A DNA stretch of 62,936 bases from contig JBFMGQ010000019.1 in NCBI GenBank assembly GCA_040752515.1, forward strand, positions 1 to 62,936. The letters run 5' to 3'. The notes below the pieces were generated by a model. That model was not told the origin of the DNA. It was given only the letters and a program-made list of their open reading frames with translations, and ran no database searches. Shown piece after piece: positions 1-8,190 of the stretch (its first letter is position 1; every line of letters starts with the position of its first letter). This DNA is from Tenuifilum sp040752515. GTDB lineage: Bacteria > Bacteroidota > Bacteroidia > Bacteroidales > Tenuifilaceae. The position numbers and the translations under genes were made by a program.

Positions 1-30
1 AAAGGTAGTAACTTTTTCTTTCCCGCGCAA
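1..30 (-). promoter_or_regulatory. Second tandem promoter P2 at the left edge
   Basis: The first seven bases complete a minus-strand -7 box TACCTTT; the final G would be the base just outside the window. A -33 TTG (28-30) is 20 bases away. Between the two promoters lies a GC-rich leader with a GGGG/CCCC hairpin (31-42). The last base of the box is assumed, not seen. Confidence 0.4.
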
Positions 31-95
31 GGGGTACTCCCCGCTTTTTTCCATCCCCGCTCCCCCAGGCGCCGCTCTCCGTCCGAAAGCGGGTG

Positions 96-126
96 CAAAA
101 GTAAGCAGTCCGTTTTAATTACGCAA
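96..126 (-). promoter_or_regulatory. rrn-like promoter P1, reading left
   Basis: On the minus strand a -7 box TACTTTTG (96-103) lies 20 bases from a -33 TTG (124-126). An A/T-rich tract (about 130-172) sits upstream like an UP element, and the downstream leader is very GC-rich, unlike anything else here. That combination is typical of stable-RNA promoters in Bacteroidota. The transcribed gene lies outside the window, so the rRNA assignment is inference. Confidence 0.55.
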
Positions 127-324
127 GTATTTTTACGAAAAAAATAAGAAAAATTTTACAAAAAATTTACATGTTATTGACTATCAATAGCAGTCAGAAT
201 AAAAAAATCGAAACTTTTTTTGCTATAAAAAACTCACCTCAAGATAAACGACTTAAAGGGTGTGCTTCAATTAGGTGATAATGGGTTAATTGTCAAATAC
301 ATAAAATAGTAAACAATAAAATTG
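127..324. other. AT-rich gene-free stretch
   Basis: About 200 bases without a credible reading frame between the left-edge promoters and the desaturase stop. It holds A/T tracts near 137-172. A weak ACAAT/ATTGT repeat at 313-325, touching the desaturase stop codon, could be a poor terminator. Nothing else is seen. Confidence 0.5.
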
Positions 325-1299
325 TCAGACCTTTAACTCATCAAATGAAATAAGCTTGTTACGTTCTTCATCCCACAATCTTAGCTTGAATGCTCGCATA
401 ATCTCTTTAAATGTCAAGGGCTTTATGGATGAAAATATTTCGTTCTCCTCGTGGCATTTCTGAAGTTTATAGTTGGGAATTCGTGGGCTCAAGTGGTGTA
501 TATGATGATATCCGATATTCCCACTAAACCATTGCAAAATCGTAGGGAGTTTAAGAAACGAACTGCCCTCTAATGCAACAGATTGATAATTCCATTCCTG
601 TGAACGCTTCCAAACTACCCTGTCGAACTGATGCTGAACATAAAAAAGCCAAACACCAGCAATAGATGCAAAATAAATAACAGGCAATTGGATCAGGATA
701 TACTCTCGCCAACCTATCCACCACATCAAAAGGATAATAGTACCAACGATGGCGGCATTGGAAAGATAAACATACATCCGCTGTTTGAAGGACATGTAAG
801 ATTTTGGTATTCTATGCTGGATAAGGAAAAGCAAAATTGGCGCTATACCGAAAAGGAATAGTGGATGCCTATACATTCTGTATTTAATTTTACCCCACTT
901 TGATAGATTAAGGTATTCCTTAACCGTTAATGTTTCAACATCACCAATTCCACGTTTATCGAGGTTTCCCACAGTTGAATGATGGATAAAATGATCGCGA
1001 TGCCAACGATGGTAGGGCGTAAATACCAGTAAGCCAAGTGGAATACCCACCAGTCGGTTTAACTTTTCGCTACGAAAAAACGATCCATGTCCGCAATCGT
1101 GAAAGATAATGAAGATACGAACCAGAAAGCCTGCAGCTAAAAGCGACAGGACTAATGTTAACCAGTACGATACCTTAAGGCTATAATACATTGCCACCCA
1201 AAGGCCAATATAGGGTACAACGGAATTTACCACCTGCCACCAACTTTTCGGATGATCAGGATAGTTATACTTTGAAACAACTTCTACCCAGTTCTGCAT
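325..1299 (-). CDS. Membrane fatty acid desaturase (Des-like)
   Basis: Integral-membrane di-iron desaturase that introduces a double bond into the acyl chains of membrane lipids. The three histidine boxes are visible: HDCGH at residues 67-71, HxxHxxHH at 100-107 and HHIHH at 265-269. The stretch GNLDKRGIGD after the second box is shared with the Bacillus subtilis Des acyl-lipid desaturase. Hydrophobic segments lie around residues 25-65, 85-95, 145-160 and 180-220. At 324 residues it is full length. The gene stands alone; upstream are the pepD terminator and a 13-bp inverted repeat. Such enzymes need oxygen, so it suggests at least occasional aerobic exposure. The exact double-bond position cannot be read from sequence. 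Confidence 0.88.
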   Translation of the reverse strand: MQNWVEVVSKYNYPDHPKSWWQVVNSVVPYIGLWVAMYYSLKVSYWLTLVLSLLAAGFLVRIFIIFHDCGHGSFFRSEKLNRLVGIPLGLLVFTPYHRWHRDHFIHHSTVGNLDKRGIGDVETLTVKEYLNLSKWGKIKYRMYRHPLFLFGIAPILLFLIQHRIPKSYMSFKQRMYVYLSNAAIVGTIILLMWWIGWREYILIQLPVIYFASIAGVWLFYVQHQFDRVVWKRSQEWNYQSVALEGSSFLKLPTILQWFSGNIGYHHIHHLSPRIPNYKLQKCHEENEIFSSIKPLTFKEIMRAFKLRLWDEERNKLISFDELKV

Positions 1300-1462
1300 A
1301 TATAGTTGTATATTAACAGTTAATGCTTTAAATATTGGCTGTAAAAAGCCAAAAACATTGCCAATAAAGTTACTGCATTACGTATTAATTTTCAAGGCCC
1401 TTGTGCAACTAATTAATCTAGCTTATAAAGGTTAACATTGATATACGCGAATAGAATAATCA

Positions 1463-1493
1463 ATTCATCAATTGAAAAAATCAATTGATGAAT
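1463..1493. promoter_or_regulatory. Perfect 13-bp inverted repeat upstream of the desaturase
   Basis: ATTCATCAATTGA (1463-1475) is repeated exactly inverted at 1481-1493 with a 5-A loop. Each arm contains the 8-bp palindrome TCAATTGA. It lies between the pepD terminator and the desaturase start, without a U-tract, so an operator or a leader hairpin for the desaturase is more likely than a terminator. Confidence 0.5.
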
Positions 1494-1501
1494 CGGCAAA
1501 C

Positions 1502-1532
1502 AAAAAAAAGAAAAGGGGCTTTATGCCCCTTA
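1502..1532 (-). terminator. Intrinsic terminator of pepD
   Basis: On the minus strand AAGGGGC pairs with GCCCCTT around a 5-base loop (1513-1531) and is followed by a U-rich run. It stands 24 bases past the pepD stop codon. Confidence 0.8.
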
Positions 1533-1555
1533 AATACTATGCTTCACTCAAAAAT

Positions 1556-3016
1556 TTATTTTACGGGGATATTCTTGAGCGTTTCAACTAAGAAATCCCA
1601 AAATTTTTGAACCGATGCAATATTCACTTTTTCATCGGGGGAATGAGGGTGCCGAATGGTTGGACCAAACGAAATCATATCCCAATTGGGGTAAACTCCA
1701 CCGAGTAAACCACACTCCAACCCGGCATGAATTGCTTTAATTTCGGGTATCTTTCCAAACTTTTTATTGTAAACATCCTGCATTACCCTAAGAATGGCAG
1801 AATTTGGGTTTGGTTTCCATCCGGGGTAACCGCCGGTAAACTCAATTTTAGCACCGGCGAGTTCAAAAATAGCAGCCATTTTCTGAGCTAAAGCATCCTT
1901 CGATGTATCAACTGAACTCCGCAGTAGGCATTGACCCTTTATCTTTTCTCCATCGGTATATACCCGAGCAAGATTATTGGATGTTTCAACTAAGCCAGGA
2001 ATTGAATCGCTCATTCGAACCACTCCGTTAGGGCAGCCAAAGAAAGCTCTTATAGCTTTCGATTGGGTTTGTGAATCAATAACCCTTGACGGATTAGCTG
2101 TTTTTTCGAAGGTGAATGAGAGTGAGGGTTCACTGAGGGCAAATTCCGATTTGTAAATCCCTTCATAATTCTTTACAGCATCCTCAAAAACTTTTGCCTT
2201 GTTGGTAGGTACTACAACCACAGCAAAGGCTTCACGAGGGATAGCGTTGCGTAGGCTACCCCCATCGATTGATGCAACACGAAGCCCGAAATCCTTTTCG
2301 GCATTGTATAGGAATCGGAATAATAGCTTAATTGAGTTACCTCGTCCCAGGTTAATATCCATACCTGAGTGTCCGCCCTTAAGACCTGTAATGGCAAGTT
2401 TATAGGCAGTAGTGTCTTGAGAAGCCGATTCAAGCTTAGCGGTAAACTCAATATTTGCATCAAGCCCCCCAGCACAACCCACGTAGAGTTCACCCTCGTC
2501 CTCGGAGTCCATATTGATTAGAATATCCCCTTTAAGCAAGCCAGGTTTTAACCCAAAGGCTCCTGTCATCCCAGTTTCCTCATCTATAGTGAAAAGAGCC
2601 TCAATGGGACCATGCTGCAAATCGGTTGCCTCCAATACGGCCATGGCTGCAGCCACGCCAATGCCATTATCGGCACCAAGGGTAGTTCCGTTAGCAGTAA
2701 CCCATTCACCATCGACATAGGCTTCAATTGGATCCTTTTGAAAATCGTGTACCTTATCGTTATTCTTTTGTGGCACCATATCGAGGTGACCCTGCAGAAC
2801 AACGCCCTTACGGTTTTCCATACCCGGTGTGGCAGGCTTTCGGATAATAACATTCCCTACCTCATCCACTATGGTTTCAAGGCCTAGGTCCTTACCAAAT
2901 TTCACAACAAAATCAATTACAGTTTTCTCGCTTTTTGATGGGCGAGGAATTTGTGTTAAGCTATGGAAGTGTTTCCAAACACGCTGTGGTTCAAGTTTGT
3001 AAATTTCTTTATTCAT
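1556..3016 (-). CDS. pepD: PepD, aminoacyl-histidine dipeptidase (M20)
   Basis: Cytosolic zinc dipeptidase of the M20C group that cleaves a broad set of dipeptides, including Xaa-His. Numbered from the start chosen here, the metal ligands appear as GHLDM (H77, D79), GADNGIG (D116) and the catalytic IDEET (residues 144-148), and HAG lies near the C-terminus. The protein is 486 residues, the usual length. The frame opens upstream at 3067, but those 17 residues are not family-like and the MNKEIYKL start at 3016 matches the usual N-terminus. The gene is divergent from birA, with about 105 bases between them, and ends in its own terminator. Role: peptide use together with the POT transporter further right. 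Confidence 0.93.
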   Translation of the reverse strand: MNKEIYKLEPQRVWKHFHSLTQIPRPSKSEKTVIDFVVKFGKDLGLETIVDEVGNVIIRKPATPGMENRKGVVLQGHLDMVPQKNNDKVHDFQKDPIEAYVDGEWVTANGTTLGADNGIGVAAAMAVLEATDLQHGPIEALFTIDEETGMTGAFGLKPGLLKGDILINMDSEDEGELYVGCAGGLDANIEFTAKLESASQDTTAYKLAITGLKGGHSGMDINLGRGNSIKLLFRFLYNAEKDFGLRVASIDGGSLRNAIPREAFAVVVVPTNKAKVFEDAVKNYEGIYKSEFALSEPSLSFTFEKTANPSRVIDSQTQSKAIRAFFGCPNGVVRMSDSIPGLVETSNNLARVYTDGEKIKGQCLLRSSVDTSKDALAQKMAAIFELAGAKIEFTGGYPGWKPNPNSAILRVMQDVYNKKFGKIPEIKAIHAGLECGLLGGVYPNWDMISFGPTIRHPHSPDEKVNIASVQKFWDFLVETLKNIPVK

Positions 3017-3122
3017 ATCAACCTTAATGTTTAAATTTTTAATAATGATTGGCCTTAAAGATACCAAATATTAACCAACATAACAAACATCTGCTATTAA
3101 ACATCAATCTTTACTCTTTAAT

Positions 3123-3917
3123 ATGCAACTATACCATAAAATCATCGTAAGAAAACAGGCATATAAAAAATCATTGTCAGTGGATTACAGAATAGAATGG
3201 TTTAAAAGCGTTTCGTCGACAAACGATATTTGTCAGCAACGGGCAAACATGGGAGTTGCTGAGGGGGTTGTAATTGCTGCAGAGTTTCAGGAACAAGGGC
3301 GAGGCCAACGAGGCAATGCATGGGAAAGCCAAGCAGGGCTAAATCTCACCTTTAGCATGCTTTTACGCCCTACCTTTTTGCCTGTAGGAGAACAGTTTTA
3401 CCTTTCTAAGGCCATAGCGCTTGCCATTACCGATTGGCTTAAAGCCTATGTTGAAAATAAACCGGTAAAAATTAAATGGCCTAACGACATATATATAGGT
3501 AATAGTAAAATTTGCGGCATTCTTATTGAGAATAGTTTTAGCGGTCAAAATCTGGAAACCTCGGTAGTTGGCATTGGTGTTAACCTAAATCAAATTAATT
3601 TCCCCGATGATTTGCCAAACCCAACCTCGCTGCTCCTAGAAACTGGCAAAAAGGTTACCCCCCAAGATGCGTTGCCAGAAGTTATTAGCTGTATTGGTGC
3701 CCGATACCTTCAGCTGGTTGAGAGTAATAGGGTAGCCATTGACAATGATTACTTAAACGCTATTTACAGGAAAGACCAGTTGTGCAAGTACTACTCCAAT
3801 GGCGAAGAGTTTGAAGCAACCATCACAGGAATTCATCCTACTGGCGAACTTATCCTAAAAACCTCAAATGGTGAAATACGAACCTTTGCTTTTAAAGAGG
3901 TTACCTTTATTATATGA
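3123..3917 (+). CDS. birA: BirA, biotin--[acetyl-CoA-carboxylase] ligase
   Basis: Activates biotin to biotinyl-AMP and transfers it to the lysine of biotin carboxyl carrier domains. The GRGQRGNAW motif (59-67), KWPND (118-122) and GILIEN (132-137) are present, followed by a small C-terminal SH3-like domain (about 215-264). There is no N-terminal helix-turn-helix, so this is a stand-alone ligase and not a repressor, as is usual in this phylum. ATG at 3123 is the only start fitting the N-terminus. It converges with the SRPBCC gene with 9 bases between the stops. Confidence 0.92.
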   Translation: MQLYHKIIVRKQAYKKSLSVDYRIEWFKSVSSTNDICQQRANMGVAEGVVIAAEFQEQGRGQRGNAWESQAGLNLTFSMLLRPTFLPVGEQFYLSKAIALAITDWLKAYVENKPVKIKWPNDIYIGNSKICGILIENSFSGQNLETSVVGIGVNLNQINFPDDLPNPTSLLLETGKKVTPQDALPEVISCIGARYLQLVESNRVAIDNDYLNAIYRKDQLCKYYSNGEEFEATITGIHPTGELILKTSNGEIRTFAFKEVTFII

Positions 3918-3926
3918 TGTGTTAGC

Positions 3927-4334
3927 TTAAATGGTGTTAAAGGCTGCGGCAATGCTATCGGCTAAAGTGTCGATGCCTTCCTTAAGCTTGTTACCAATTA
4001 GCATGCGCATCATGGTGTTCAGCTCGGCTTTCACGGTTATTTTCATTCGGGTATCGTAAGGAGCCACCTCCTTGAGTTGTATCCACATGAAAAACTGCAT
4101 GGGCGATTGCTCATCGCCAGTAAACTTTATGGTCTTAAACTCTTCCCTTTCAATTATTCGAATGCCAAACGGCCCCATCCCTTTATACCTGAAACTACAG
4201 CTATCCTCATCGGCTTGCCACTCATCCAATTTATCCTTTGCCATAGGGGTGAAATTCCGAAAATCGGAAAGAATTTTAAAAATATCCTCTGACCTTTTGC
4301 GAATTGCAACTACTTTGCTCTCGTAGGTTGTCAT
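3927..4334 (-). CDS. SRPBCC (START-like) family protein
   Basis: A 135-residue protein of the helix-grip SRPBCC fold. The N-terminus reads as the typical ESKVVAIRKRSEDIF 'membrane/ligand' start and it ends in an amphipathic helix with repeated Ala. Members bind hydrophobic ligands or act in polyketide-like chemistry; no catalytic residue can be named here and the ligand is unknown. A minus-strand -7 box TATTTTTG lies at 4354-4361, 20 bases before the start codon, so it probably has its own promoter. Bacteroidota usually carry such a gene as a single copy of unknown role. Confidence 0.75.
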   Translation of the reverse strand: MTTYESKVVAIRKRSEDIFKILSDFRNFTPMAKDKLDEWQADEDSCSFRYKGMGPFGIRIIEREEFKTIKFTGDEQSPMQFFMWIQLKEVAPYDTRMKITVKAELNTMMRMLIGNKLKEGIDTLADSIAAAFNTI

Positions 4335-4538
4335 ACTAAGGCAATTTAGACTACAAAAATAGTAAACTGAAATTTATCAGCCGAACCAAATGAGGTTTTA
4401 TTAGTTTATACATAGAATGATTTTATCCTGAATAACACGAGAAGTTATGCCCAATCGGTTAATGCATTTAAATCATTTGGTTATATGAAAGTTGAACGCT
4501 AATCGTTATTTTTGATCTATATTGAAATCAAAATCCCA

Positions 4539-5483
4539 ATGAGGCTTTTACTACAAAAATCACACGACCCTTACTTTAATATTGCCTCGGAAGAATACCT
4601 TTTGAGGCAAAGCAACGATGACTATATAATTTTATACCGCAATACCCCATCGGTTATAGTTGGCAAGCACCAAAACACGATGGCAGAGTTAAACCATACC
4701 TTTATTTATAGTAATGAGATTCCAGTAATCAGAAGGTTATCGGGGGGCGGAACAGTATTTCATGATTTGGGAAACGTTAACTTCTGCTTTATACTCAATG
4801 GGCGTGAGGGTAATTTAGTCGATTTTAAGCGTTTCACCCAACCCATTATCGATTTTCTGCACATATTGGGTCTAAGAGCATACCGTGGTGAAAAAAATGA
4901 TATAAGGGTGGGCGACTATAAGGTTTCGGGAAATGCCGAGCATGTGTACAAGAACAGAGTAATGCACCACGGCACACTCCTGTATAATACCAATATGCAA
5001 TGGCTTGAGCAATCCATAAAATCAAACGAGGATAGCTATACCGATCGGGCAATACGATCGAACCGCAGCAAAACCATAAACATCTGTGAAATAATTATCA
5101 ATCCCACGACTGTTGAAGAATTTGAGAATGCCTTGGCGAATTTTCTAGCTGACTATTTTAAACCACCGCTTTACCAACTCAATAAAAACGAAATAGAAGA
5201 AATAAACACGCTTGCCACCAGCAAGTATAGGGATTGGAATTGGAACTATGGCTACAATGCCACCTATGAGCTAAAAGTAATGATTGAATCGGAAATCCTT
5301 TTGCTTAGGGTAATCAAGGGCTTTATTGAAAAAGTTGAAGTGCTCCATGACAATAATGGTTGGGTTGACCAACTTGCTAAAATACTGGAAGGGAAACAAC
5401 ACGATTATCTTTACCTTCGGGATGAAATAGGTAAAAGTAAGTTCTCCGAGAAAACTCAAGAAATTATAAGTAAACTGTTTTAG
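4539..5483 (+). CDS. lplA: LplA, lipoate--protein ligase
   Basis: Attaches lipoate to the lysine of lipoyl domains of 2-oxoacid dehydrogenases and GcvH. The signature RRLSGGGTVFHD lies near residues 65-76, the lysine-containing KVSGNA near 127, and a C-terminal accessory domain occupies about 240-314, so the two-domain form is complete. The frame is open back to a TTG at 4512, but a -7 box TATTTTTG (4507-4514) overlaps that stretch and the family starts at MRLLLQK, so ATG 4539 is preferred. The fused E1 gene at 30785 indicates a lipoate-dependent complex that needs this enzyme. Confidence 0.92.
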   Translation: MRLLLQKSHDPYFNIASEEYLLRQSNDDYIILYRNTPSVIVGKHQNTMAELNHTFIYSNEIPVIRRLSGGGTVFHDLGNVNFCFILNGREGNLVDFKRFTQPIIDFLHILGLRAYRGEKNDIRVGDYKVSGNAEHVYKNRVMHHGTLLYNTNMQWLEQSIKSNEDSYTDRAIRSNRSKTINICEIIINPTTVEEFENALANFLADYFKPPLYQLNKNEIEEINTLATSKYRDWNWNYGYNATYELKVMIESEILLLRVIKGFIEKVEVLHDNNGWVDQLAKILEGKQHDYLYLRDEIGKSKFSEKTQEIISKLF

Positions 5484-5485
5484 CT

Positions 5486-6046
5486 CTAGTGAGGGGCTTG
5501 GTTTTCGTTTTTAGGGGGTTCAAAACCGTAAGCTACCCCCTCGTAGTAATGCGTTGGAACCTCGCGGTAACCGCCACGGCTTTCGCTTTTAGTAACCAAA
5601 ACATAATTTGCGCCAAGGGCCGCAGCCTTACGCTGCAAGCGAATGCGGGCATTCCTCTCTGCCGATTTGGCATTCTTACTATTTTTCCCCGAAACGGATT
5701 CTACCTTACCATAAATATATAGTCCATCGACATCGGCAGGATTGGTGGTTATAACAACCGATTGAAAGTTCGATTCATCAATCATCTTAAAAGCCAAATC
5801 GTTGAATTTTTCCACCCTGCCGTTAGCGTAGAGTATTTTGTGGATTTGCTTCCGTGAGAGTTCCTCGGGTGCAGCAGCCCCTTTCTTTAGAATAGTAACC
5901 TTGCTTGAGCTTACCGATTTAACATTACAAATAAGCCTTCGGTTACTTACCAGAACAATAGTATCTAATGCCTCCTGAGCAATAGAAAGTATTGGAAGAA
6001 AAGTTATGAAAAGTATTGCTATAAAACGCATGACCGTTTTTATCAT
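5486..6046 (-). CDS. Exported protein of unknown function
   Basis: 186 residues with a Sec signal peptide (1-23, ending SIAQ). The middle region is small-domain-like, and the C-terminal third carries a basic RxxRIRLQRKAAALGANYV stretch resembling the short periplasmic YdgH/DUF4156-type 'GAN' motif, in which a helix precedes a beta strand. That similarity is by eye only. Transcription is likely from a perfect promoter at 6065-6095. Its stop lies 2 bases from the lplA stop. I cannot assign a function; an envelope or stress-related small protein is the most that can be said. Confidence 0.7.
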   Translation of the reverse strand: MIKTVMRFIAILFITFLPILSIAQEALDTIVLVSNRRLICNVKSVSSSKVTILKKGAAAPEELSRKQIHKILYANGRVEKFNDLAFKMIDESNFQSVVITTNPADVDGLYIYGKVESVSGKNSKNAKSAERNARIRLQRKAAALGANYVLVTKSESRGGYREVPTHYYEGVAYGFEPPKNENQAPH

Positions 6047-6064
6047 TTTTTAATGAATTGACTG

Positions 6065-6095
6065 CAAAGTTAATACCAATTGATGTTATAACAAA
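6065..6095 (-). promoter_or_regulatory. Bacteroidota-type promoter
   Basis: Minus strand: -33 TTTG (6092-6095), 19-base spacer, -7 TAACTTTG (6065-6072), 18 bases before the ATG of the exported protein at 6046. Matches the consensus exactly. Confidence 0.75.
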
Positions 6096-6117
6096 AACAA
6101 ACCATGCAAAAATATAT

Positions 6118-6453
6118 CTAGTTTCCCTTGCTTGCAAATACCAATGCTACCGCCACCAAAACCAGCTCCAATAAGAAATAGTCAGAAATAGCCGGTGGCC
6201 AAGGGGTCAATGCCTTGTAAACAAGTATTAGGAATGTTCCTACTGACGAAATCACTGTTAAACCCTGATTCTTAGTCATACCTCCTATTATTAGGAGTAC
6301 CCCAAAAACTACCAGTGCCAATGCAATATAAAGCTGAACATCTGCTATATTGAAACTCTTAAAAGAACCCATGTTAGATAAAACTATATACCCAACAAAG
6401 GTTAACCTTAAAAGCCAATAGGACAATCTCTCCAAAAACTTTATGGGTTTCAT
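6118..6453 (-). CDS. Small four-helix membrane protein
   Basis: 111 residues, mostly hydrophobic, with about four predicted membrane segments (near 13-28, 40-57, 62-82 and 92-108) and a basic N-terminus. It has no charged catalytic motif. It resembles the many small DoxX/DUF-type inner membrane proteins, but I do not recognise the family. It lies upstream of the exported protein in the same direction, although the latter has its own promoter, so co-transcription is not required. Confidence 0.65.
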   Translation of the reverse strand: MKPIKFLERLSYWLLRLTFVGYIVLSNMGSFKSFNIADVQLYIALALVVFGVLLIIGGMTKNQGLTVISSVGTFLILVYKALTPWPPAISDYFLLELVLVAVALVFASKGN

Positions 6454-6625
6454 AGATGTTTAAATTTACAATTTGCTATTAATCATATAATTGTCAATAT
6501 CAACCTCATTGTGAAAGACTAAACATTACCTTTGCTGAAACTATATTATGCCTACAAATATAACAACGTATTCCGTAAAACCAATTAACCCAACTAAAAG
6601 CTATTTTTGCATAAAATTAATAGTT

Positions 6626-7390
6626 ATGAAGGGAGTAAAACTGGCAATAAGTGGAGTGATATCGGCATTCTTGTGGGTTTTTGTGGCTGTAACAGCTGTT
6701 CCATTATTTATTATTGATTTTGTGATATGGCTTTTAACCTTCTGGTGGGATAAACGATTGGTATTACTGCACAAATACTCGTCGGTATGGGCTGTTTTCT
6801 ATATCTGGATAAATCCTGGATGGAAAATCAAAGTGGTTGGCTTGGAAAAAATTGACCCAAGAAAAGCATACGTAATGGTTTGCAACCATCAAAGCGCCTT
6901 TGATATTTTACTGCTATACAGGCTATTTGCCCATTTCAAGTGGGTAGCCAAAAAGGAATTGGCTAAAGTACCGGTTATAGGATGGAACCTTATACTGAAC
7001 GATAGCATTCTAATTGACAGAGCGAGTGCCGTAAGCACTAAAAAGATGATTACACAAGGGCTAAAACACCTACGAATGGGGAGTTCAGTTTTAGTATTCC
7101 CCGAAGGGACTCGGTCGAAGGATGGGCAGGTAAAACGGTTTAAGGAAGGAGCATTCCTACTTGCCCAGCAAGCAAAGGCTCCAATTCTGCCAATAGTGAT
7201 TGAGGGTTCAAAGGATATCTTCCCTAAACCTGCCATTGTCAAACTTTGCCAGACATTGACACTTAAGATTCTTGATCCAATAAGCGTTGAAGAAGTAACC
7301 TCGACGCCTGTACCCGAAATGACCAAACGCATTAACCAGCTAATTGCCGATGAGCATAAAAAGTTAGCCCCTGAAAAGTATATGAATTAA
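6626..7390 (+). CDS. plsC: PlsC-like 1-acyl-glycerol-3-phosphate acyltransferase
   Basis: Membrane acyltransferase that makes phosphatidic acid from lysophosphatidic acid. A hydrophobic N-terminus (about 5-40) is followed by the acceptor/catalytic box NHQSAFD and then FPEGTRS, the two hallmark motifs of the family, and later PIVIEGS. From ATG 6626 the protein has 254 residues, the normal length. The frame extends upstream to 6548, but a -7 box TATTTTTG (6602-6609) lies in that extension and the extra residues are unlike the family; another box TACCTTTG (6527-6534) precedes the upstream ATG, so a longer form is not fully excluded. Confidence 0.88.
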   Translation: MKGVKLAISGVISAFLWVFVAVTAVPLFIIDFVIWLLTFWWDKRLVLLHKYSSVWAVFYIWINPGWKIKVVGLEKIDPRKAYVMVCNHQSAFDILLLYRLFAHFKWVAKKELAKVPVIGWNLILNDSILIDRASAVSTKKMITQGLKHLRMGSSVLVFPEGTRSKDGQVKRFKEGAFLLAQQAKAPILPIVIEGSKDIFPKPAIVKLCQTLTLKILDPISVEEVTSTPVPEMTKRINQLIADEHKKLAPEKYMN

Positions 7391-7439
7391 GATGATAGAC
7401 AAGTTATTGGATAAAAACACAAAAAAGTTTTACTGTTTA

Positions 7440-7470
7440 TTTGACATTTAATTAAACTTTTATACCTTTG
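7440..7470 (+). promoter_or_regulatory. Promoter of rplU-rpmA
   Basis: -33 TTTG (7440-7443), 19-base spacer, -7 TACCTTTG (7463-7470); the ATG of rplU follows 39 bases downstream. An exact consensus match, as expected for a ribosomal protein operon. Confidence 0.85.
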
Positions 7471-7509
7471 CAAGCCCAAAATATTGTCAAACAATTCATA
7501 CTAAATAAG

Positions 7510-7821
7510 ATGTACGCTATTGTAGATATTGCAGGACAGCAATTTAAAGTAGAAAAAGACCAAAAGATCTACGTTAACCTGCTTGAGGGAGAGGCAGGCA
7601 CAGAGGTTAAGTTCGACAAGGTGCTGCTTGTTGACAACGATGGTAAAGTAGCCGTGGGTAATCCTGAACTTAAAAATGCTTCGGTTACTGCTAAAATCCT
7701 TGGCCATGTTAAAGGCGACAAGGTTATTGTGTTTAAAAAGAAACGCCGTAAAGGGTATAGAGTGAAAAACGGACACCGCCAAAACTATACTCAAATTCAG
7801 ATTGCAGAAATAGTAGCATAA
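7510..7821 (+). CDS. rplU: Ribosomal protein bL21
   Basis: Component of the 50S subunit. From ATG 7510 it has 103 residues, the family length, starting MYAIVDIAGQQFKV and ending with the conserved KKKRRKGYRVKNGHRQ rRNA-binding stretch. The open frame continues back to 7468, but that codon lies inside the promoter -7 box, which settles the start. It is co-transcribed with rpmA 20 bases downstream, the universal L21-L27 order. Confidence 0.97.
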   Translation: MYAIVDIAGQQFKVEKDQKIYVNLLEGEAGTEVKFDKVLLVDNDGKVAVGNPELKNASVTAKILGHVKGDKVIVFKKKRRKGYRVKNGHRQNYTQIQIAEIVA

Positions 7822-7841
7822 CACGAAAATATTAATTAGTC

Positions 7842-8099
7842 ATGGCACACAAAAAAGGAGTTGGTAGTTCCCGTAACGGACGCGAATCACATAGCAAACG
7901 CTTAGGCGTTAAGCTTTTTGGTGGTCAAGTTGCCAAAGCTGGTAACATTATTGTTCGCCAAAGAGGAACCAAACACTATCCCGGTATGAATGTTGGCATG
8001 GGTAAGGATCACACCCTTTATGCTTTAATTGATGGTGTGGTAACTTTCCGTAAAAAAGCCGACGACAAATCGTACGTATCAGTTTTACCCCAAGAATAG
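7842..8099 (+). CDS. rpmA: Ribosomal protein bL27
   Basis: 50S protein whose N-terminal tail reaches the peptidyl-transferase centre. The 85 residues begin MAHKKGVGSSRNGRES and contain LGVKLFGGQ and GNIIVRQRGT, the family signature. There is no extra N-terminal extension of the kind removed by Prp protease in Firmicutes. It is the second gene of the rplU operon. A hairpin with U-rich tail in the serS leader (8130-8176) may also end this transcript. Confidence 0.97.
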   Translation: MAHKKGVGSSRNGRESHSKRLGVKLFGGQVAKAGNIIVRQRGTKHYPGMNVGMGKDHTLYALIDGVVTFRKKADDKSYVSVLPQE

Positions 8100-8120
8100 T
8101 AGTTTTTTCTAAATTTTTCA

Positions 8121-8176
8121 TAACTTTGGTCTCCTGTGCAATGCAATCAGTATTGAACAGGAGATTTTGTTTTATT
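8121..8176 (+). promoter_or_regulatory. serS -7 box and leader hairpin
   Basis: A -7 box TAACTTTG (8121-8128) is followed at once by TCTCCTGT (8130-8137) pairing with ACAGGAGA (8157-8164), then ATTTTGTTTT. The hairpin therefore lies in the predicted serS leader and has the look of an intrinsic terminator, either the end of rplU-rpmA or an attenuator for serS. No good -33 box was found. Confidence 0.5.
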
Positions 8177-8190
8177 AAAAACCTAACACT

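Noticed and set aside
31..42. Terminator at the left edge (GGGG/CCCC followed by T-run)
   Set aside because: The stem is only four G-C pairs and lies in the leader between two promoters reading the other way; it is better read as leader structure.
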